Source of the DNA: Hydrogenophaga sp.
Lineage (GTDB): Bacteria; Pseudomonadota; Gammaproteobacteria; Burkholderiales; Burkholderiaceae_C
Direction of reading: 5' to 3'
DNA length: 64,000 nt
Assembly (NCBI RefSeq): GCF_025699295.1
Contig: NZ_JAILWB010000003.1
Location: forward strand, 186,001 to 250,000
In this document: positions 10,003 to 19,136 of the stretch, in pieces
How positions within the stretch are numbered: the stretch's first letter is position 1
Layout: every line of letters starts with the position of its first letter
Position numbers and translations under genes: made by a program
Notes under the pieces: generated by a model
The model's database searches: none
What the model was told of the DNA's origin: nothing
Seen by the model: only the letters and a program-made list of their open reading frames with translations

Positions 10003-11442
10003 TTATACGTTCATGATGGCCACGGAGCGCGCGTTCAGGTACGCCTCCATCGCCTCGGGGCCACCCTCGGAGCCGTAGCCGGAATCCTTCAGGCCGCCGA
10101 ACGGCATTTCGGCCGAGGGCATCGCGGGCATGTTCACCCACAGCATGCCCACTTCCACACGGCGCGCCAGCAGATCCGCGTTCTTCAACGAGCGCGTGAA
10201 GGCATAACCGGCCAGGCCGTAGGGCAGGCGGTTGGCCTCGGCGATGGCTTCGTCCAGTGTGTTGAAGCTGCGCACGGCGGCCATGGGGCCGAAGGGTTCG
10301 TCGTTGAACACGCGCGCGTTCAGCGGCACGTCGGTCAGGATGGTGGGGCGCCAGAAGTTGCCCTCGTCGCCGATGCGCTCGCCGCCCGTGGCCAGCGTGG
10401 CGCCGCGTTCCACCGCGTCCTGCGTGAACTCGGCCATGGCCGTGACGCGGCGCGGGTTGGCCAGCGGGCCCATCTGCGTGCCTTCGGCGGACCCGTCGCC
10501 CACCGCCAGGCCGGCGGCGTGCTTCACCAGCGCGGCGGAGAACTCCTTCGCGATGCTCTCATGCACCAGGAAGCGCGTGGGCGAGATGCAGACCTGGCCC
10601 GCATTGCGAAACTTGGCGCCGCCCGCGGTCTTCACCGCCAGCGCGACGTCGGCGTCTTCCGCCACGATCACCGGGGCATGACCACCCAGCTCCATGGTCA
10701 CGCGCTTCATGTGCTGACCGGCCATGGCCGCGAGCTGCTTGCCCACCGGCGTGGAGCCGGTGAAGGTGATCTTGCGAATGACGGGGTGCGCGATCAGGTA
10801 GCTGGAAATTTCCGACGGCGTGCCGTAGACCAGGCCGAGCACGCCCGGTGGCAGGCCGGCGTCGGCAAACGCGCGCACCAGCTCGGCCGGCGCGGCGGGG
10901 GTTTCTTCCGGCGCCTTGACGATCATCGAACAGCCCGTGGCCAGTGCCGCCGCGAGTTTGCGCACCACCTGGTTGATGGGGAAGTTCCAGGGCGTGAAGG
11001 CCGCGACCGGCCCGACCGGGTCCTTCAGCACCATCTGGCGCATGGCCAGGTTGCCGCGCGAAGGCACGATGCGCCCGTACACGCGTTGGCCTTCATCGGC
11101 AAACCACTCAATGATGTCAGCGGCGGCCATGGCCTCGCCCTTGGCCTCGGCCAGCGGCTTGCCCTGCTCCTGCGTCAGCAGCGCGGCGATGGCGCCAGCC
11201 CGTTCGCGCATCAGGCCGGCGGCGGCGCGCATGATCTTCGCGCGCTCCACGGGGGCCTTGTCGCGCCAGACCTCGAAGCCCTTCTGCGCGGCGTCCAGCG
11301 CCAGGTCCAGGTCGGCCTGGCGGGCATGCGCCACGCGGCCGATTTCCTTGCCGGTGGCCGGGTTGAACACGGGCAGCGTCTCACCGGCCGAGGCGTCGCG
11401 CCACTGGCCGTGGATGAAGAGTTGGGTGTGGGGGTAGGTCAT
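10003..11442 (-). CDS. NAD(P)-dependent aldehyde dehydrogenase, succinate-semialdehyde dehydrogenase-like
   Basis: A 479-residue aldehyde dehydrogenase of full family length. The catalytic cysteine is C285 (NAGQVCIS) and the general base E251 (MELGGHAP); the cofactor-binding loop is seen in [11 protein letters not shown]. The overall pattern ([17 protein letters not shown] segment [14 protein letters not shown]) is that of GabD-type succinate semialdehyde dehydrogenases, though close relatives act on 2-oxoglutarate semialdehyde or glutarate semialdehyde, so the substrate is uncertain. No gabT aminotransferase lies beside it. It ends against the copy A repeat and is convergent with the DoxX gene. 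Start ATG at 11442 ([12 protein letters not shown]) fits the family. Confidence 0.9.
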   Translation of the reverse strand: MTYPHTQLFIHGQWRDASAGETLPVFNPATGKEIGRVAHARQADLDLALDAAQKGFEVWRDKAPVERAKIMRAAAGLMRERAGAIAALLTQEQGKPLAEAKGEAMAAADIIEWFADEGQRVYGRIVPSRGNLAMRQMVLKDPVGPVAAFTPWNFPINQVVRKLAAALATGCSMIVKAPEETPAAPAELVRAFADAGLPPGVLGLVYGTPSEISSYLIAHPVIRKITFTGSTPVGKQLAAMAGQHMKRVTMELGGHAPVIVAEDADVALAVKTAGGAKFRNAGQVCISPTRFLVHESIAKEFSAALVKHAAGLAVGDGSAEGTQMGPLANPRRVTAMAEFTQDAVERGATLATGGERIGDEGNFWRPTILTDVPLNARVFNDEPFGPMAAVRSFNTLDEAIAEANRLPYGLAGYAFTRSLKNADLLARRVEVGMLWVNMPAMPSAEMPFGGLKDSGYGSEGGPEAMEAYLNARSVAIMNV

Positions 11443-11621
11443 GGCGGGTCTCCTGCGGGGAAGGTTCTCGGATCGGAAGACCGCAGACCATACCAGTTGG
11501 CATGGGAAACGCGGAGGCGTGGGGTTTCAGACAGGCTGCGGGAACAGCATCGGCAGGAGCAACACGACCTCAGGAGCCGGTGATCCTGTCTTCGAGACCC
11601 GTACCACCCCGGCCCGGCACG

Positions 11622-12158
11622 TCAGGGTTCGCAGGTATCGCCCTCGGGCAATCGCCCCGAGCTGCCTGAGACGGCGCGGTTGTAGGCGAGGTATTGTCTG
11701 GCGCGTGCTCTGGTGTTTGCCATCATGGCCTCAAGTTGGCTGCCCATGTCGTAGCCCTTTTGGTAGTCGGGCATGAACGATAGCCGCAGGCATTTCACTC
11801 CAGCCATGGACCGTTCGCCCAACACCCGCAGGGCCTCAGCGTCGGTCAGATCCGCGAGCAATTTGGCCTGCTGCACCCGCGCCATCTGTTGTGCCGCCAT
11901 CTTCTGTGGATCCGTGATGGGCTGGGCGGCGATCCAGGCGTCGATGTCATCACGGATCCCGTTGTCATCAGCGTCCGGCCCCCGAAGGTCACTGGAGCGG
12001 TCAAGCCTGTGCAACTGGCCGCTGTCTTCCAGGGCCTTGATCTGCTCGGCCAGAGGGATCGCGGACGTTTCTGCGTTGTCGGGCGCAGAGCCGCCGCAGG
12101 CGGACAGGCCTGCGGCGAGCATCAGCGCGGGCAAACAATGGAAGAGGGGTCGTGCCAT
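11622..12158 (-). CDS. Putative lipoprotein of unknown function
   Basis: A 178-residue exported protein. The N-terminus MARPLFHCLPALMLAAGLSACGGS is a lipoprotein signal with lipobox LSAC, so the mature form should begin at a lipidated cysteine. The rest is hydrophilic, with a calcium-binding-like DADDNGIRDDID stretch around residues 52-63 that resembles an EF-hand/dockerin loop, and two further cysteines (C115-like and near the C-terminus). The start is chosen for the GGAGG motif (ACTGGAGGCACC) upstream. It follows a frameshifted hydrolase gene on the same strand and may form an operon with it. No family recognised. Confidence 0.75.
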   Translation of the reverse strand: MARPLFHCLPALMLAAGLSACGGSAPDNAETSAIPLAEQIKALEDSGQLHRLDRSSDLRGPDADDNGIRDDIDAWIAAQPITDPQKMAAQQMARVQQAKLLADLTDAEALRVLGERSMAGVKCLRLSFMPDYQKGYDMGSQLEAMMANTRARARQYLAYNRAVSGSSGRLPEGDTCEP

Positions 12159-12792
12159 GGTGCCTCCAGTCTTTTCGTTGGGCAAGTGTGTCTAGCGACT
12201 GGACGATCAGTCCCCGGGTGCGGGCGTAGGCCGCACGCGCGGTGTCGAGATAGGTGGGCGCGAAGCCGTGACCGGTGAGGTCGGTTCGGCTCATGGGCAG
12301 ACTGACGTTGACATCCGGCACGCTGTTCAGGCCGGTGACGCGCAGCGCATTGATGACCAGGTCGATGTTCGCGAGCACGTAGTCGCCGCGCAGGGTGGGC
12401 GAGGCTGGAGCCACGTGCACCACCCGGGCCCGCGCGTCGGGCTTGAAAGCCATGAGCGCATCGAAGGCGCTGTTGACGAACAGGTTGCCCTGCGAGTGGG
12501 CCACGAGCACCATGCCGTGGCCCTCGTCAGCGTAGCGCCACAGGCGTTCCATGTGGTCGGCCCGGTTCTCGTGGGTGGGCGAGTCCCTGAGCAGGGTGAT
12601 CAGCTTGAGGGTGTCTCGTGCCAACTGATTCAGCAGGGCATTCACGCTGCCGTCCAGCCACTGCAGGAGCGCATTGCTGCCATGGCCCAGCCGACTGAGC
12701 AGTTGACCGGTGAAGGAGGTGTCTTGCTGGTGGCGTCCTGCCAGGATGTCCCAGAAGGTCTCCCAGCGATTGGTGAACACACCGCCCAGTTG
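12001..12792 (-). pseudogene. C-terminal part of a frameshifted alpha/beta hydrolase (lipase-like)
   Basis: This frame continues the protein begun at 13709 after a -1 shift near 12783-12795, where the upstream frame reads VVIGFFNW and this frame reads GGVFTNRWETFWDILAG. It carries the nucleophile elbow VLVAHSQGNLFVNSA (G/A-H-S-x-G), characteristic of lipases and esterases, near 12490. The natural end is unclear: the open frame runs to 12001 and overlaps the downstream lipoprotein gene by 158 bp, where it becomes arginine-rich and looks like a shadow of that gene, so the original stop was probably near 12160-12190. A single inserted base near 12790 would restore one continuous reading frame. 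Confidence 0.6.
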
Positions 12793-13709
12793 AAGAACCC
12801 GATCACCACCTCCTGCCGGACATCGATGTCCCAACGGGCGGGTTCGCTGCAGTCCTCGCATTCCGCGACGACGGTGTCGGTGCGGGGCTGGGTGCTTGAT
12901 CCGGGGTAGTAAGTGAAACGGAATTCTCCGGCGCTGTCGGTTCTCCTGATCGTTGACGAGCAAGCGGCCTGGCCGCACGCGAGCCAGCCCGGCGTGGCGG
13001 TGGCCGGATCGGTCTCCAGGCGCAACGTGACCGGCTTGTGCGGCAGGATTGCGCCATTGAAGCTTGTCCGGGCCGTGAGCTGGACCGGCCGAGGGTTTTT
13101 CAGTGAGACGGATCTTCGATCCCCCTGCAACGTGATGTGCAGGGGGAGCGGATTCCGGTGGGCGCAGTATTGAAGATGGCGCACCTCGAATCCGTTGAGG
13201 CCGAGATCGCGAATGATCGTTTCCGTGGTGCCGCTCGAGCAACTGCCTGAGGGCTGGCAGGTGGTCCGGGTTTGCTTCCAGTTGTGGAAGTCCACGATCC
13301 ATACATGGCCGTCCCGGAACACCGGGTCGGACGTTTTGAGGAAACTCGTTTCGCGCGTGACGGTCGTGGTCCACCCTGGCAGGGGATGGTTCTCATGGCG
13401 TTGCGGGGACGGGCCATTGATGCTGTAGAGGTCGGGATACGACTCGGCGTTGGGGTATTGCACATAGTTCTGGATGACCTGCTGAACCGCCTCGCTGGCC
13501 ATGCTCTGTCCCAAATCGGGAAGCGGTTCTTCCTGGTCGGCGAATTCATGGCAATAGGTGATCGGGGCGGCGTGGGCGGTCGAGACCAGGAGGACAGCCG
13601 CCACAAGAACGCCCAGGCATCCTCTGCAAAACCGCCTGACGCCCTCGGCGCCGCCGCCGGGCCCGTTCAAAACCCCATTCAGTCCCTTTGTGTTTGTGAA
13701 GTTGTGCAT
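12642..13709 (-). pseudogene. N-terminal part of a frameshifted secreted hydrolase
   Basis: Starts MHNFTNTKGLNGVLNG with an AAAGGGAC site upstream. A hydrophobic segment ending in STAHA-APITYC (about residues 25-47) is a secretion signal. The exported part is rich in cysteine and contains a region resembling an immunoglobulin-like or carbohydrate-binding fold (PHKPVTLRLETDPATATPGW). After VVIGFFNW (near 12795) the frame continues for only about 50 residues that do not look like protein of this family, while the adjacent frame picks up the lipase-like domain. Either the gene is broken or a base is missing in the assembly. No slippery heptamer is present at the junction, so programmed frameshifting is unlikely. 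Confidence 0.6.
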
Positions 13710-13801
13710 GCCGTCCCTTTGAGAAGCCGGCCATGCTAGAAGCGTGCAATCCCGGAGAACATACCCCCAGCGCATTAATTTCTGGGGGCAGGATGTCGTG
13801 C

Positions 13802-15361
13802 TTAACCCGCCTGGCGCAGCACCCGCCGGTACTGCACCGCCTCGGCCACATGCCCCACGCCCACGGTGTCCTGCCCTGCCAGGTCCGCGATCGTGCGCGC
13901 CACGCGCAGCGCGCGGTGGGTGCTGCGCGCGCTCCAGCCCAGGCGGGTGGCGGTGGCGTTGAGGAATTTCAGGGTCTCGGGCTCGGCGTTCACGTGGTGG
14001 TCCAGCGCCTGGCCGGCGAGGGCCTGGTTGGCCATGCCCTGGCGTTGTTCGGCGCGTTGCCGTGCCTCGATCACGCGCTTGCGCACGGCGGCGCTGGGCT
14101 CGCCGGCGCCGCCACGCAGCAGGTCGTCGGGCGGCAGGGCGGGCACTTCCACGTGCAGGTCGATGCGGTCGAGCAGCGGGCCGCTGAGCTTGCCCTGGTA
14201 GCGCGCGATCTGGTCGGGCGTGTCGCGGCAGGCCCGGGTGGGGTGACCGAGAAAGCCGCAGGGGCAGGGGTTCATGGCGCCGATCAGCTGGAAGCGGGCC
14301 GGGAATTCACTCTGCATGGCCGCGCGCGAGATGCGGATGTGGCCGCTCTCCAGCGGCTCGCGCAGGGCTTCGAGGGCGGCGCGGGGGAATTCGGGCAGCT
14401 CGTCAAGGAACAGCACCCCGTGGTGCGCCAGCGAGATCTCGCCCGGGCGCGGCGGCGATCCGCCTCCCACCAGGGCCACGGCGCTGGCGCTGTGGTGCGG
14501 TGCGCAGGTGGGGCGCTGGCCCCAGCGTTCGAGCGAGAAGCGCCCGGCCAGCGAGGCCACGGCGGCCGATTCGAGCGCCTGCAGGCTGTCCATGGGCGGC
14601 AGCAGGCCGGCGAAGCGCTGCGCCAGCATGGACTTGCCCGCGCCCGGCGGGCCGACCATGAGCAGGCTGTGGCCCCCGGCGGCCGCGATCTCCAGCGCGC
14701 GCCTGGCGGCCGCCTGCCCCTTGACGTCGGCCAGGTCGGCGTAGGCCGGCGCGGTGCCCAGCGCGGTGGAGGTCAGCCGGGCCCAGCCTTCGCCGTCGGG
14801 CGGCACTTCGCTGGCCACGCGCTCGGGCAGGAAGCGCGCCACGACGTCGAGCAGATGGCGCGCGCGGTACACCTGCGCCTGCGGCACCAGCGCCGCCTCC
14901 TCGGCGCTGCCCGGCGGCAGCACGAGGCGGGTGGGCGGTGCGCCGGCCTGCGCGGCGGCGTCACCGCGGTGCAGGGCCAGGCTCATGGCCAGCGCGCCGC
15001 GCACTGGTCGCAGTTCGCCGCCCAGCGAAAGTTCGCCCGCGAACTCCCAGCCGGCGAGCCGCGCCGCGTCGATCTGGCCGCTGGCGGCGAGGATGCCCAG
15101 CGCGATGGGCAAATCGAAGCGGCCGGAATCCTTGGGCAGGTCGGCCGGTGCGAGGTTGACGGTGATGCGCTTGTTCGAGGGAAAGTCCAGCCCTGCGTTG
15201 GCGATGGCCGAGCGCACGCGCTCGCGCGCTTCCTTCACTTCGGTGTCGACCAGGCCCACCAATGTGAAACTGGGCAGGCCGTTGGCCAGATGGACCTCCA
15301 CGCAGACCGGCCGGGCGTCCAGACCGAGCAGGGCGCGGCTGCGCACCAAAGACAGACTCAT
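13802..15361 (-). CDS. comM: ComM/YifB Mg-chelatase-like AAA+ ATPase
   Basis: A 519-residue ComM protein, a hexameric helicase that extends branch migration during integration of transformed DNA. Order: N-terminal ChlI-like domain (about 20-140), AAA+ domain with Walker A GPPGAGKS (K243) and a Walker B region VLFLDELPEF, and a C-terminal lid/Mg-chelatase subunit domain (about 425-515). Full family length. The ATG at 15361 gives the usual MSLSLVRSRALLG start. It is divergent from the glnK-amtB operon across a 348-bp regulatory region that holds NtrC and sigma-54 sites serving the other direction. Confidence 0.95.
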   Translation of the reverse strand: MSLSLVRSRALLGLDARPVCVEVHLANGLPSFTLVGLVDTEVKEARERVRSAIANAGLDFPSNKRITVNLAPADLPKDSGRFDLPIALGILAASGQIDAARLAGWEFAGELSLGGELRPVRGALAMSLALHRGDAAAQAGAPPTRLVLPPGSAEEAALVPQAQVYRARHLLDVVARFLPERVASEVPPDGEGWARLTSTALGTAPAYADLADVKGQAAARRALEIAAAGGHSLLMVGPPGAGKSMLAQRFAGLLPPMDSLQALESAAVASLAGRFSLERWGQRPTCAPHHSASAVALVGGGSPPRPGEISLAHHGVLFLDELPEFPRAALEALREPLESGHIRISRAAMQSEFPARFQLIGAMNPCPCGFLGHPTRACRDTPDQIARYQGKLSGPLLDRIDLHVEVPALPPDDLLRGGAGEPSAAVRKRVIEARQRAEQRQGMANQALAGQALDHHVNAEPETLKFLNATATRLGWSARSTHRALRVARTIADLAGQDTVGVGHVAEAVQYRRVLRQAG

Positions 15362-15380
15362 TGCAATTCACTCCCTGTTC

Positions 15381-15443
15381 TGGTGCATATTGGTGCCGGA
15401 ACACCCCTGCGCGCCGGAAGACGAGACCGCACCTGATTGGTGC
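15381..15443 (+). promoter_or_regulatory. NtrC-binding sites upstream of glnK
   Basis: GCAC-N6-GGTGC at 15429-15443 is a near-perfect NtrC dyad (consensus TGCAC-N6-GGTGCA). A second, imperfect cluster of half-sites (TGGTGCATATTGGTGC) lies at 15381-15396. The sites are about 140-215 bp upstream of the sigma-54 promoter, the usual enhancer distance. Phosphorylated NtrC under nitrogen limitation would activate glnK-amtB from here. Confidence 0.75.
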
Positions 15444-15580
15444 GCACAACTTTGGCGCGCCAGCGCGGGATGCAGGTGCCGGCGGTGGGCCTTCAGCGCG
15501 TGGCGGTGAAACCTGCTGCCGTGGCCGCAATGTAGCGGCGGTCATTGCCTGCAACCCCGGGGGGTAGGGCTGCGCGACTC

Positions 15581-15597
15581 TGGCATGGTCCGTGCTT
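15581..15597 (+). promoter_or_regulatory. Sigma-54 promoter of glnK-amtB
   Basis: TGGCAT-N6-TGCTT matches the -24/-12 consensus, with the required GG-N10-GC spacing (GG 15582-15583, GC 15594-15595). Transcription should begin near 15606, leaving a leader of about 100 nt before the glnK ATG at 15710. Together with the upstream NtrC dyads this predicts induction by nitrogen limitation. Confidence 0.75.
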
Positions 15598-15694
15598 GGG
15601 GGTGTAAGCGATTGAATCCGGGCCTTGGCATTCCATGGTCCCCTGCGCAAACCGCGGTGTCGGCCCCCGGCCTGATCACCCTCCCGTTCTCTAG

Positions 15695-16048
<354 letters not shown>

Positions 16049-16079
16049 TCGCCGCCCCTGAACAAGAAAGATCACGGAC

Positions 16080-17513
16080 ATGAAAAAACTCATTGCAACC
16101 CTGTTCCTGGGCATGGGCCTGGCCTTTGGTGGCCTGAATGCCATGGCGCAGACCGCCGCCCCCGCCGAGGCGCCTGCAGCGGCCGCAACGGCCGCCGATA
16201 CCGCCGCCCCTGCGGCGGCTCCCATGGCTGCGGAGACCCCCGCGGCCGCTGAAGCCGCTCCCGTCGAGGAAGCCGTCAAGGAAACCATGGACAAGGGCGA
16301 CGTGGCCTGGATGATGGTCGCCACCGTGCTGGTGGTCATGATGGTCGTGCCGGGCCTGGCCCTGTTCTACGGCGGCCTGGTGCGCAGCAAGAACATGCTG
16401 TCGGTGCTGATGCAGGTGATGGTGGTGTTCTCGCTGATCGCCGTGCTGTGGGCCGTCTACGGCTACAGCCTCGCGTTCGGCGGCGAAGGCCTGATCATCG
16501 CCAACCTGGACAAGGTCTTCCTGCTGGGCATCACGCCCGACACGCTGGCCGCCACCTTCACGCCCGGTGTGATGATCCCCGAGCTGATCTTTGTTGCCTT
16601 CCAGGCCACCTTCGCGGGCATCACCTGCGCCCTGATCGTGGGCTCGTTCGCCGAGCGCATGAAGTTCAGCGCCGTGCTGCTGTTCAGCGTGATCTGGTTC
16701 ACCTTCAGCTACCTGCCGATCGCCCACATGGTCTGGGGCGCGGGCGGTTACCTGTTCGACAAGGGTGCGCTGGACTTCGCCGGCGGCACCGTGGTGCACA
16801 TCAACGCCGCCATGGCCGGTCTGGTCGGCGCCTACATGGTGGGCAAGCGCATCGGCTACGGCAAGGAAGCGCTCACGCCGCACAGCCTGACGCTGACCAT
16901 GGTCGGTGCCTCGCTCCTGTGGGTGGGCTGGTTCGGCTTCAACGCCGGCTCCAACCTGGAAGCCAACGGCGGTGCCGGCCTGGCCTTCATCAATACGCTG
17001 CTGGCCACCGCCGCCGCCGTGCTGGCCTGGTGCATCGGTGAAGCGCTGAGCAAGGGCAAGGCCTCGATGCTGGGTGCCGCCTCCGGTGCCGTCGCCGGCC
17101 TGGTGGCCATCACCCCGGCCTGCGGATCGGTCGGCCCCATGGGCGGCATCGTCATCGGCCTGATCGCCGGCTTCCTGTGCCTGTGGGGTGTCAACGGCCT
17201 CAAGAAGATGCTGGGCGCGGACGACTCGCTCGACGTGTTCGGCGTGCACGGCGTCGGCGGCATCGTGGGCGCGCTGCTCACCGGCGTGTTCTCCGCCGGT
17301 TCGCTCGGTGGCATCAAGGGCGACGACTACTCCATCGGCAGCCAGCTGGTGATCCAGGCCGAAGGCGTGCTGATCACCATGGTGTGGTCGGCGGTCGTGG
17401 CCTTCATCGCCTACAAGATCGTCGACATGATGGTGGGCCTGCGCGTCACGGAAGAAGCCGAACGCGAAGGCCTGGACATCACCGCCCACGGCGAGACGGC
17501 CTACAACCGCTAA
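16080..17513 (+). CDS. amtB: Ammonium transporter AmtB
   Basis: A 477-residue inner-membrane ammonium channel with about 11 transmembrane helices after a cleavable signal (MKKLIATLFLGMGLAFGGLNAMA) and an Ala/Pro/Glu-rich periplasmic extension of about 45 residues (25-70). The twin pore histidines are visible in DFAGGTVVHINAAMAGL and FGVHGVGGIVGALLTG. The extension is longer than in Escherichia coli AmtB but common in betaproteobacteria. Co-transcribed with glnK, whose product gates it. A clear Rho-independent terminator follows the stop codon. This is the nitrogen-regulated, GlnK-coupled transporter; a second one lies at 42580-43977. Confidence 0.95.
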   Translation: MKKLIATLFLGMGLAFGGLNAMAQTAAPAEAPAAAATAADTAAPAAAPMAAETPAAAEAAPVEEAVKETMDKGDVAWMMVATVLVVMMVVPGLALFYGGLVRSKNMLSVLMQVMVVFSLIAVLWAVYGYSLAFGGEGLIIANLDKVFLLGITPDTLAATFTPGVMIPELIFVAFQATFAGITCALIVGSFAERMKFSAVLLFSVIWFTFSYLPIAHMVWGAGGYLFDKGALDFAGGTVVHINAAMAGLVGAYMVGKRIGYGKEALTPHSLTLTMVGASLLWVGWFGFNAGSNLEANGGAGLAFINTLLATAAAVLAWCIGEALSKGKASMLGAASGAVAGLVAITPACGSVGPMGGIVIGLIAGFLCLWGVNGLKKMLGADDSLDVFGVHGVGGIVGALLTGVFSAGSLGGIKGDDYSIGSQLVIQAEGVLITMVWSAVVAFIAYKIVDMMVGLRVTEEAEREGLDITAHGETAYNR

Positions 17514-17537
17514 GCCCTCGATCACCCTGGCTGGTTG

Positions 17538-17570
17538 AACCCGCGTTGCCGCAAGGCACGCGGGTTTTTT
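17538..17570 (+). terminator. Rho-independent terminator after amtB
   Basis: AACCCGCG (17538-17545) pairs with CGCGGGTT (17559-17566) and is followed directly by a run of T. It ends the glnK-amtB transcript 24 bp after the amtB stop. Confidence 0.85.
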
Positions 17571-17630
17571 CGTGTGCGCCCGCACCTGCTTATGATGCGC
17601 GGCGGGACACCACAACATCAGGAGGAAGCC

Positions 17631-17846
17631 ATGTCCAGAGCCCCCCTGCGCCTGTGCGCGCTTGCTGTTCTGGCCGCGTTGATCGCGACCGCGCATGCCA
17701 CAGAGACCGGCCAGCGCAAGCCGCCCGCCAAGGTCACCTTCCACAAAGCCCCTTCCGAGGAAAGCCCGGCCGCGCGCGAGAAGCGCCTCAAGCGCGAATG
17801 CAAGGGACGGCCCAACGCGGGCATGTGCCTTGGATATGCGCGCTAG
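17631..17846 (+). CDS. Small secreted protein with conserved RECKGRPNAGMCLGYAR tail
   Basis: A 71-residue protein: signal peptide (residues 1-22, ending in ATAHA), a short basic linker, and a C-terminal motif KRLKRECKGRPNAGMCLGYAR containing two cysteines that probably form a disulfide. Similar tails occur in small hypothetical proteins of Burkholderiales as I remember them; no function is known. The start is fixed by AGGAGGAAGCC immediately upstream of ATG 17631; the longer open frame back to 17535 runs through the amtB terminator and is rejected. It stands alone between the terminator and glcE. Confidence 0.72.
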   Translation: MSRAPLRLCALAVLAALIATAHATETGQRKPPAKVTFHKAPSEESPAAREKRLKRECKGRPNAGMCLGYAR

Positions 17847-17917
17847 CCAGGCCGATTGCAGCCCGGTGTGCAGAAAATTCAAAGCCCCCGCGGCGCCCGG
17901 CGGCTACCATCGCTGCC

Positions 17918-19039
17918 ATGTCCTCCACGCCTCCCGAGTACCCGGGTGAACTGATCGAACGGGTGCGCGCCGCCGCCGCCGCGCGCACACCCTTGCACAT
18001 CACGGGGGGCCGCACCAAGGCCTTTTACGGCGAAGCGGCCGCAGGCGAGCCGCTGTCCACCACCGGCTGGTCGGGCATCGTCAGCTACGAGCCCACCGAG
18101 CTGGTGGTCACGGTGCGCGCGGGCACGCCGCTGGCCGACCTGGAGGCCGTGCTGGTCGAGCGCGGCCAGTGCTTCCCGTTCGAGCCACCGCACTTCGCAC
18201 CGGGCGGCACCGTGGGCGGCATGGTCGCGGCGGGCCTGAGCGGACCGGCTCGGGCCAGCGTCGGCTCGGTGCGCGACTACGTGCTCGGTGCGCGCTTCAT
18301 CAACGGCCGGGCCGAGCTGCTCACCTTTGGTGGCCAGGTCATGAAGAACGTGGCTGGCTACGACGTCAGCCGCGTGATGGCCGGTTCAATGGGCACGCTG
18401 GGCCTGATCACCGAAGTCAGCCTCAAGGTGCTGCCGGTGGCTCCGGCCGAGGCCACGCTGGTGTTTGCGCTCGGCCAGCACGAGGCGCTGGAACAGCTGC
18501 ACCGCTGGGGCGGCCAGCCATTGCCATTGAATGCCAGCTGCTGGGTGAAGGACGAGACGCAGGCTTCGGCTCCCGAGCTGCTGTTCGTGCGCCTGCGGGG
18601 CGCTGCGGCAGCGGTGGACGCCGCATGCGAGCGGATGGCGAGGGAAGCGGGGGGCACGCGCATGGACAACGCCGTGGCCGGCCCGGACTGGGCCGACTGC
18701 CGCGACCAGCGCCTGCCGTTCTTCCATGCGCCATCGCCTGATCTGTGCCTGTGGCGCCTGTCGGTGCCGCAGACCGCGCCGGTGCTGACCCTGCCCGGCG
18801 CGCAGCTGATCGAATGGCAGGGCGCGCAGCGCTGGCTGTGGGCACCTGCTGCCGCCGCCAGCGAAATCCGCGCGGCCACGGCCGCGGTAAAAGGCCACGC
18901 CACCCTGTTTCGCGTGGGCGCCAGCGGGGCGCCGGGCGTGCCGCGGTTCGACCGCGCGGACGCGGCCGTCGAGATCATCACGCAGCGCCTGCGCGCCGAG
19001 TTCGACCCGGCCGGCATCTTCAACCCTGGCAGAACATGA
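17918..19039 (+). CDS. glcE: Glycolate oxidase FAD-binding subunit GlcE
   Basis: A 373-residue FAD-binding protein. The PCMH-type FAD domain spans about residues 1-190, with the APGGTVGGMVAAGLSGPAR and FGGQVMKNVAGYDVSRVMAGS motifs typical of GlcE; the C-terminal half is the substrate-linked FAD oxidase cap. GlcE forms the membrane-associated glycolate dehydrogenase with GlcD (catalytic flavoprotein) and GlcF (Fe-S subunit). glcF follows after a 97-bp repeat-containing gap. No glcD is found next to it in this window, which is unusual. ATG 17918 is the first start after the preceding small gene. Confidence 0.92.
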   Translation: MSSTPPEYPGELIERVRAAAAARTPLHITGGRTKAFYGEAAAGEPLSTTGWSGIVSYEPTELVVTVRAGTPLADLEAVLVERGQCFPFEPPHFAPGGTVGGMVAAGLSGPARASVGSVRDYVLGARFINGRAELLTFGGQVMKNVAGYDVSRVMAGSMGTLGLITEVSLKVLPVAPAEATLVFALGQHEALEQLHRWGGQPLPLNASCWVKDETQASAPELLFVRLRGAAAAVDAACERMAREAGGTRMDNAVAGPDWADCRDQRLPFFHAPSPDLCLWRLSVPQTAPVLTLPGAQLIEWQGAQRWLWAPAAAASEIRAATAAVKGHATLFRVGASGAPGVPRFDRADAAVEIITQRLRAEFDPAGIFNPGRT

Positions 19040-19040
19040 G

Positions 19041-19122
19041 CCCCCACGCTCCACCGCTGCGCGGGTCGCTGCCCCCCGAGGGGGCGCAAGCCAGGCTTGG
19101 GGCGGCCCGGCGCCTGGCTTGA
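19041..19122. repeat. Intergenic GC-hairpin repeat, copy B
   Basis: Fills most of the gap between glcE and glcF. Holds CCCCC-CGA-GGGGG (19073-19084 region) preceded by CGCTGCGCG, plus an inverted AAGCCAGGC / GCCTGGCTT pair (19088-19120). Same family as the copies at 9905, 28134, 40161 and 47060. If it folds in RNA it would separate two genes of one operon. Confidence 0.65.
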
Positions 19123-19136
19123 ATCGTTGAACCTTC

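Noticed and set aside
12783..12795. Programmed ribosomal frameshift in the hydrolase gene
   Set aside because: No X-XXY-YYZ heptamer and no downstream pseudoknot is visible; a missing base explains it more simply.
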